Below are positions 58,035 to 64,000 of a DNA stretch of 64,000 bases, piece by piece. Numbering within the stretch: position 1 is the stretch's first letter; every line of letters starts with the position of its first letter. The notes beneath the pieces are model-generated. The model was not told the origin of the DNA, ran no database searches, and was given only the letters and a program-made list of their open reading frames with translations. This stretch comes from Lysobacter concretionis Ko07 = DSM 16239. GTDB lineage: Bacteria > Pseudomonadota > Gammaproteobacteria > Xanthomonadales > Xanthomonadaceae. A program made the translations under genes and the position numbers. The DNA lies in NCBI RefSeq assembly GCF_000768345.1, contig NZ_AVPS01000004.1, positions 62,001 to 126,000 of the forward strand. Direction: 5' to 3'.

Positions 58035-58982
58035 ATGACCGTCGAACGTGCCAACTTTGGCTCCGCCACCTTCGAGCAGGTCTCGATCATCGACCTGATC
58101 CGTTTTGGCGGCAGCCGTTTCGGCGAGGCCGGCCTGGCATTCGGCCACAGCTACGACAACGCGCTCGACGAGGCGACCCAACTGGTGCTGCACGCATTGC
58201 GCATGCCGCACGACCTGAGTCCGGTCTACGGCGCGTCGCGGGTGACCAGCGAGGAGAAACAGCAGGTGCTGGCGTTGTTCGAGCGCCGCATCAACGAGCG
58301 CATCCCGGCCGCCTACCTGACCGGTGAGGCGTGGTTCGCCGGCCTGAGCTTCAAGAGCGACCCGCGCGCGCTGGTGCCGCGCTCGCCGATCGCCGAACTC
58401 ATCGAGACCGGCTTCGAGCCCTGGCTGGGCGGACGCGAGGTCGGCCGCGTGCTCGACCTGTGCACCGGCTCGGGCTGCATCGCGATCGCCACCGCGCACT
58501 ACCACCCGCACTGGCAGGTCGACGGCGTCGACATCAACGACGACGCGCTGGCGCTGGCGGCCGAGAACAAGGCCCGCCTGCACGCCGACAACGTCAGCCT
58601 GCGCAGGTCGGACCTGTTCAACGACCTGCAAGGCGAGGTCTACGACCTGATCGTGACCAACCCGCCGTATGTCACCAACGACGAGACCGATGCGCTGCCG
58701 GCCGAATACGCCCACGAGCCCGAGCTGGGCCTGCGTGCCGGCGACGACGGCCTGGACCTGGCGCTGAAGATCCTGCGCGATGCGCCGCAGCACCTGTCCG
58801 AAAACGGTCTGCTGATCTGCGAAGTTGGCGAGGCCGAGCGCGCGCTGGTCGCATTGCTGCCCGAACTGCCGCTGGCCTGGATCGAGTTCAAGGTCGGCCA
58901 GATGGGCATCTTCGCGGTCGATCGCGCGGATCTGGTCGAACACCGTGCGAGGATCAAGGCACTGGCCGACGCGCGGGGATGA
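58035..58982 (+). CDS. prmB: ribosomal protein L3 N5-glutamine methyltransferase
   Basis: SAM-dependent methyltransferase of the HemK family. The SAM site is LDLCTGSGCIAIATAH; the glutamine-binding signature NPPYV is in DLIVTNPPYVTNDETDALP. The helical N-domain (1-120) with QVSIIDLIRFGGSRF and the HEPELGLRAGDDGLDL stretch point to PrmB rather than PrmC. 315 residues. Immediately before aroC, as in many gammaproteobacteria. Confidence 0.94.
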   Translation: MTVERANFGSATFEQVSIIDLIRFGGSRFGEAGLAFGHSYDNALDEATQLVLHALRMPHDLSPVYGASRVTSEEKQQVLALFERRINERIPAAYLTGEAWFAGLSFKSDPRALVPRSPIAELIETGFEPWLGGREVGRVLDLCTGSGCIAIATAHYHPHWQVDGVDINDDALALAAENKARLHADNVSLRRSDLFNDLQGEVYDLIVTNPPYVTNDETDALPAEYAHEPELGLRAGDDGLDLALKILRDAPQHLSENGLLICEVGEAERALVALLPELPLAWIEFKVGQMGIFAVDRADLVEHRARIKALADARG

Positions 58983-59022
58983 TCGCTCGGCTGCTTCTGT
59001 CCCACGGGGACTTCCTTCGGTC

Positions 59023-59094
59023 GTAGGAGCGATGTGAGTCGCGACCTGCACATCGTCCCTGGGTTCGGCGGGTCGCGACTCACGTCGCTCCTAC
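59023..59094. repeat. short BIME between prmB and aroC
   Basis: REP units at 59023-59045 (GTAGGAGCGATGTGAGTCGC plus GAC) and 59072-59094 (exact inverse type, GTCGCGACTCACGTCGCTCC plus TAC), with a 26-base spacer. It sits in the path of any prmB-aroC transcript. Confidence 0.8.
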
Positions 59095-59116
59095 AACATC
59101 AACCACAGGAGCCATC

Positions 59117-60217
59117 GTGGCCAGCAACACCTTCGGAAAACTGTTTGCGATCACCACCTTCGGCGAAAGCCACGGGCCGGCGATCGGCTGCGTGGTCGAC
59201 GGCTGCCCGCCGGGCCTGGCGATCGCACCGGACGACTTCCGCCATGACCTGGCCCGTCGCGCGACCGGCAAGAGCCGGCACACCTCCGCGCGACACGAGG
59301 CCGACGAGGTCGAGATCCTCTCGGGCGTGTACGAAGGCCGCACCACCGGCACCCCGATCGCGCTGCTGATCCGCAACACCGACGCGCGCAGCCGGGATTA
59401 CGCGAAGATCGCCGAACAGTTCCGCCCCGGCCACGCCGACTACACCTACTGGCAGAAATACGGCATCCGCGACCCACGCGGCGGTGGCCGTTCCAGCGCC
59501 CGCGAAACCACGATGCGGGTCGCCGCCGGCGTGATCGCGAAGAAGTGGCTGGCCGACCGGCATGGCGTGCGCGTGCAGGGTTTCCTGTCGCAGATCGGCG
59601 ACATCGTGCCCGACACGATCGACCTGGCGGTGGTCGAGGACAACCCGTTCTTCTGGCCCGACGCGGCCCAGGTGCCGGCGCTGGAGGCGTACATGGACGC
59701 GCTGCGCAAATCCGGCGATTCGGTCGGCGCGCGGGTGGATGTCTATGCGGACGGCCTGCCGCCGGGCTGGGGCGAGCCGGTCTACGGCAAGCTCGACGGC
59801 GAGCTGGCGGGCGCGTTGATGAGCATCAATGCGGTCAAGGGCGTGGAGATCGGTGACGGTTTCGCCTCCGTCGCCCAGCGGGGCAGCCAGCACCGCGATC
59901 CCATCGGCCGGGAAGGCTTCGAATCGAACCACGCCGGCGGGATTCTCGGCGGCATCAGCACCGGCCAGCGCGTGCGTTGCTCGGTCGCCTTCAAGCCGAC
60001 GTCGAGCCTGCGGCTGCCGGTCGACAGCCTGGACATCCACGGCGAACCCGTCGAGGTGGTCACCACCGGTCGCCACGACCCCTGTGTCGGCATCCGCGCC
60101 ACCCCGATCTGCGAGGCGATGGTCGCGCTGGTGCTGATGGACCAGGCACTGCGACACCGCGCGCAGTGCGGCGATGTGGGCGACATCATTCCGCGCGTGC
60201 CCGGCCGAAAACCGTAA
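59117..60217 (+). CDS. aroC: chorismate synthase
   Basis: Final shikimate-pathway enzyme: trans-eliminates phosphate from EPSP to chorismate, needing reduced FMN. Signatures: [48 protein letters not shown] and [16 protein letters not shown]. 366 residues, normal. Lies between two REP pairs, one before its start and one after its stop; asd follows on the same strand. Confidence 0.97.
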   Translation: MASNTFGKLFAITTFGESHGPAIGCVVDGCPPGLAIAPDDFRHDLARRATGKSRHTSARHEADEVEILSGVYEGRTTGTPIALLIRNTDARSRDYAKIAEQFRPGHADYTYWQKYGIRDPRGGGRSSARETTMRVAAGVIAKKWLADRHGVRVQGFLSQIGDIVPDTIDLAVVEDNPFFWPDAAQVPALEAYMDALRKSGDSVGARVDVYADGLPPGWGEPVYGKLDGELAGALMSINAVKGVEIGDGFASVAQRGSQHRDPIGREGFESNHAGGILGGISTGQRVRCSVAFKPTSSLRLPVDSLDIHGEPVEVVTTGRHDPCVGIRATPICEAMVALVLMDQALRHRAQCGDVGDIIPRVPGRKP

Positions 60218-60222
60218 TCCCC

Positions 60223-60295
60223 GTAGGAGCGACGTAAGTCGCGACCCTCCGGACTCGCGAAGCACCGAGGAAATCGCGACTTACGTCGCTCCTAC
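60223..60295. repeat. short BIME between aroC and asd
   Basis: REP units at 60223-60245 and 60274-60295. Both carry the variant centre GTAAGTC/GACTTAC, so the two halves stay complementary to each other although they differ from the GTGAGTC consensus. Confidence 0.8.
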
Positions 60296-60332
60296 AATGA
60301 CTCGGCCATCGAAACTCACCAGGAAACCCCAG

Positions 60333-61358
<1,026 letters not shown>

Positions 61359-61469
61359 TCGGCACTTGCCGTTGCGGGCGCCAGAACGGGTGGAGCCGGG
61401 CGCCGGCCTGCATTGCCGCCATCGGCGACGGCCGTTAGAGTCGCGGCCAGGGGTTTGTCGGGAGTGGTT

Positions 61470-63350
61470 GTGAAGCGATTCATGCGTACGGCATTGGCGG
61501 TGGCGCTGGCAGTGGCCAGCGGTTCGGCCGCGGCGTTGGGGCTGGGCCAGATCGAGTTGAAGTCGAAGCTCGGCGAACCCTTGCTGGCCGAGATCCCGAT
61601 CATCTCCAGCGATCCGTCCGAACTGGAGCACCTGCGCGCCGGACTGGCGTCGCCGGAGACGTTCGCGCGTGTCGGCCTGGGCCTGCCACAGGGCGTGATG
61701 GCCCAACTGCGGTTCATGCCGGCGCTCGACCAGGCCGGCAGGCCGGTGATCCGGGTCACCAGCGAGGCGGCGATCGACGAACCGTTGCTGACGTTCCTGA
61801 TCGAGGTCGACTGGGGGCAGGGGCGGCTGGTCCGCGAGTACTCGACCCTGCTGGACGCCCCGCGCACGGTGTCCGCGCCGCTGCAGCCGCCGATCGACAC
61901 GCCGATGGTCGCGCCGTCCAATGCGATCGTGCGCGAGCCGTTGCCGCAGGAGGCTGTGGCCGATTCCGGTGCGGAAAGTCCGCTGGACGCGGGTGTCGAG
62001 GCATCGGATCGCGAAGACACGCCGCTCGCGGCAGCTCCTGCGACGCCGGTTGCCGCGCCTGCGGCCGCTCCGGCCCTGATTGAGCGCCCGGACCGCTACG
62101 GCGCAGTCCAGGCCGGCGAAAACCTGTCGACGATCGCCAGCCGACTCGGCCTCGGCGGCAGCCTCAACCAGACCATGATCGCGTTGCTGCAGGCGAATCC
62201 CGCGGCGTTCATCGACGGCAACATCCACCTGCTCAAGCAGGGCGCGGTGCTGCGGGTGCCCGATGCCGCCGAGGTACGCGGCATCGAGGCAGCGCAGGCG
62301 ATGGCGCAGGTGCGCGAGCAGACGCGGGCGTGGCGCGCCGCGCGGCAACCGGTGCCACAACCGCAACTGGCCGGCGGCGATGACGCGACCGCGACCACGG
62401 CGGCAACAACGGCGGCCGCCGGCAGCGACGGTGCGCGGCTTGAAATCGTTCCCCCGGGCGCAAGCGACGCAAGCCGGGCGGGAACCCAATCGGGCATCAG
62501 TGCCGGAGGCGAGGGCGACATGGTGCGACAGGAACTGCAGACCACGAAGGAGACCCTGGCGGCGCGCGATGCCGAACTGGCTGAGATGAAGAGCCGCATC
62601 GAAGCACTGGAGCAGCTCCAGGCCGACCAGCAGAAGCTGATCTCGATGAAGGACTCCGAATTGACCGCCGCACAGCAGCAGCTGGCGCAGACCCAGGCGG
62701 CCGATGCGGGCGGATCCGCATCGACCCTGCCCTGGCTGCTGGGCGGAGGCGGGCTGGTGTTGGCGCTGCTGGGCGGCTGGTGGCTGCGGCGTCGTGCCGA
62801 CATGGCGCCCAGGTTCCGCGCACCGGCGCCGACCCAGCCCGGTCGCGCGCCATCGACGCTGGCCGCGGGCTTCCCACAGTCGAGCCGGTTCGATGACGAG
62901 TCTTCCGACAACCGTCGACAGGACCGGGCCGAAGTGGCTTCGTCGACGGCAACAGCGACTTCGACTGCGACGGATCGCCTGACATCGCCGGCTCCTCCCG
63001 CCCGTGCGGATGCGGGTGAAGTCCCGGCATCCCCGGCCGTACCGGATGTCGCCGATGTGGCCGATGTGGCCGTACCGGCATGGCACGCGACATCGGGCAA
63101 GAACAAGCTGAACCGGCTGGAGCCGGTGCCGGCGTCGGCAACCGCGACCGCCCTCGCCGACAGCGTGCCGGCCGCCGGCGATGCCGATTTCGAAACCGAA
63201 GTGCCGGGCCTGGAGCGTCTGGAACTGGCCCGCGCCTATCTGGACCTGGGCGACCGGGAAAGTGCCCGCCAACTCCTCGGCGAGCTGGTGATCGGCGGCA
63301 GTCCGGCCGCGCGTGAGCAGGCGGCCCGGTTGTTGCGGGATATCGGATAA
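61470..63350 (+). CDS. fimV: FimV-family peptidoglycan-binding polar protein
   Basis: Inner-membrane organiser of type IV pili and twitching. Signal peptide, then the FimV N-domain ([20 protein letters not shown]), a periplasmic LysM region (about 208-270, [18 protein letters not shown]), Ala-rich linkers, a coiled coil (about 355-400), one membrane helix ([20 protein letters not shown]), an acidic cytoplasmic stretch, and the C-terminal FimV TPR motif ([20 protein letters not shown]). Start taken at GTG 61470, five bases after GGAG. At 626 residues it is short against about 920 in P. aeruginosa. Confidence 0.92.
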   Translation: MKRFMRTALAVALAVASGSAAALGLGQIELKSKLGEPLLAEIPIISSDPSELEHLRAGLASPETFARVGLGLPQGVMAQLRFMPALDQAGRPVIRVTSEAAIDEPLLTFLIEVDWGQGRLVREYSTLLDAPRTVSAPLQPPIDTPMVAPSNAIVREPLPQEAVADSGAESPLDAGVEASDREDTPLAAAPATPVAAPAAAPALIERPDRYGAVQAGENLSTIASRLGLGGSLNQTMIALLQANPAAFIDGNIHLLKQGAVLRVPDAAEVRGIEAAQAMAQVREQTRAWRAARQPVPQPQLAGGDDATATTAATTAAAGSDGARLEIVPPGASDASRAGTQSGISAGGEGDMVRQELQTTKETLAARDAELAEMKSRIEALEQLQADQQKLISMKDSELTAAQQQLAQTQAADAGGSASTLPWLLGGGGLVLALLGGWWLRRRADMAPRFRAPAPTQPGRAPSTLAAGFPQSSRFDDESSDNRRQDRAEVASSTATATSTATDRLTSPAPPARADAGEVPASPAVPDVADVADVAVPAWHATSGKNKLNRLEPVPASATATALADSVPAAGDADFETEVPGLERLELARAYLDLGDRESARQLLGELVIGGSPAAREQAARLLRDIG

Positions 63351-63354
63351 GGCA

Positions 63355-64000
63355 GTGTCCGCGGAACCCGAGCCGAACCTGCCCGTATCGACTGACGCCG
63401 ACATCACTCCCTCGCCCGCCGGTGCGGGAGTGCTGCGACGTCGCTGGGCGCTGGGAGTCGAGTACGACGGCAGCGGATTTTCCGGCTGGCAGCGGCTGAA
63501 CCGGCCCGGTCAGCCCGAGCGTCGCAACGAGCCGACCGTGCAGGCCGCGCTCGAACAGGCGCTGTCGTTCGTGGCTGGCGAGCCGGTCGCGGTGGTCTGC
63601 GCTGGGCGCACCGATGCCGGCGTGCATGCCGCCGCCCAGGTGGTGCACTTCGACGGGCCGGCCCAGCGCGACCCGCGTGGCTGGGTACTGGGCACCACCA
63701 GCCGGCTGCCGGCATCGGTATGCGTCAACTGGTGCGTGCCGGTCGCCGATGATTTCCATGCGAGGTTCTCCGCGCGGGCTCGGCGTTACCGCTACTCGAT
63801 CCTCAACCGTCCGGTGCGTCCGGCCATGCAGCGGCAATACCTGAGCTGGGTGCGTCCGCCGCTGGATGCGACAGCGATGCACGAGGCGGCGCAGTACCTG
63901 CTTGGCGAGCACGATTTTTCCGCATTCCGCACTGTCCATTGCCAGGCCCCACACGCGCGGCGCGACCTGCAGCAGGTCAGCGTGACCCGGACCGGGGAGG
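63355..64000 (+). CDS. truA: tRNA pseudouridine(38-40) synthase, 3-prime truncated by window
   Basis: Isomerises uridines 38-40 in the anticodon arm of tRNAs. The frame is open to the window end. Signatures: [16 protein letters not shown], catalytic Asp in [34 protein letters not shown] and [15 protein letters not shown] at 63355 lies four bases after the fimV stop and gives a 25-residue Pro/Ala-rich leader; GTG at 63430 ([14 protein letters not shown]) matches relatives better. asd-fimV-truA is the order known from Pseudomonas. Confidence 0.93.
   Translation, partial: MSAEPEPNLPVSTDADITPSPAGAGVLRRRWALGVEYDGSGFSGWQRLNRPGQPERRNEPTVQAALEQALSFVAGEPVAVVCAGRTDAGVHAAAQVVHFDGPAQRDPRGWVLGTTSRLPASVCVNWCVPVADDFHARFSARARRYRYSILNRPVRPAMQRQYLSWVRPPLDATAMHEAAQYLLGEHDFSAFRTVHCQAPHARRDLQQVSVTRTGE

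Overview
The window is 64 kb of GC-rich chromosome, densely packed with short gaps and many 4-nt ATGA/GTGA stop-start overlaps. Gene content and order suggest a gammaproteobacterium of the Xanthomonadaceae/Lysobacteraceae (Lysobacter, Luteimonas, Xanthomonas or a relative): a compact hisGDCBHAFI(E) operon behind a TrpR-like regulator, a long-form HisG, prmB-aroC-asd-fimV-truA in a row, a TonB-dependent receptor paired with a TPR-sulfotransferase, and many GTAG-headed REP/BIME palindromes. This assignment is inference from protein similarity and synteny recalled from known genomes; no search was run. No tRNA, rRNA, CRISPR array, insertion sequence or prophage was seen.

Layout. 0-4 kb: an oversized aromatic amino acid lyase and a membrane diguanylate cyclase. 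4-11.6 kb: the complete histidine operon, with a palindromic operator candidate overlapping its promoter. 11.7-18.5 kb: a secreted metallophosphoesterase, a REP-rich gap, then on the minus strand two APC amino-acid transporters followed by mtnBDC (methionine salvage). 18.7-25.6 kb: a Nudix hydrolase, serA divergent from a D-2-hydroxyglutarate dehydrogenase-like flavoenzyme, a secreted DUF2388/DUF4105 pair and efpL. 25.7-32.9 kb (minus): a branched-chain acyl-CoA catabolic operon (liuC-liuD-liuE) running into a PAS-GGDEF-EAL protein and a short-chain dehydrogenase. 33-35 kb: a cytochrome c/FTR1 iron permease behind a clear Fur box. 35-45 kb: rnfB-like and metG, then an accessory block (DUF2147, TPR-sulfotransferase, TonB receptor), then mrp and dcd. 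45-55 kb: HIT and dienelactone hydrolase, rimO, greB, rhomboid protease, an orphan membrane protein, an NlpE-like lipoprotein and a HerA-like ATPase. 55-64 kb: lytic transglycosylase, psd, SCO1, prmB, aroC, asd, fimV and the start of truA.

Most of the window is housekeeping. The parts most worth a second look are: the predicted TrpR-family operator of the his operon; the translational coupling of a c-di-GMP enzyme to leucine/isovalerate catabolism; the TPR-sulfotransferase/TonB-receptor module lying between metG and mrp-dcd; and three roughly 135-bp BIME copies whose interiors, not just their ends, are homologous. I did not find one unmistakably new multi-gene system; the findings are graded candidates.
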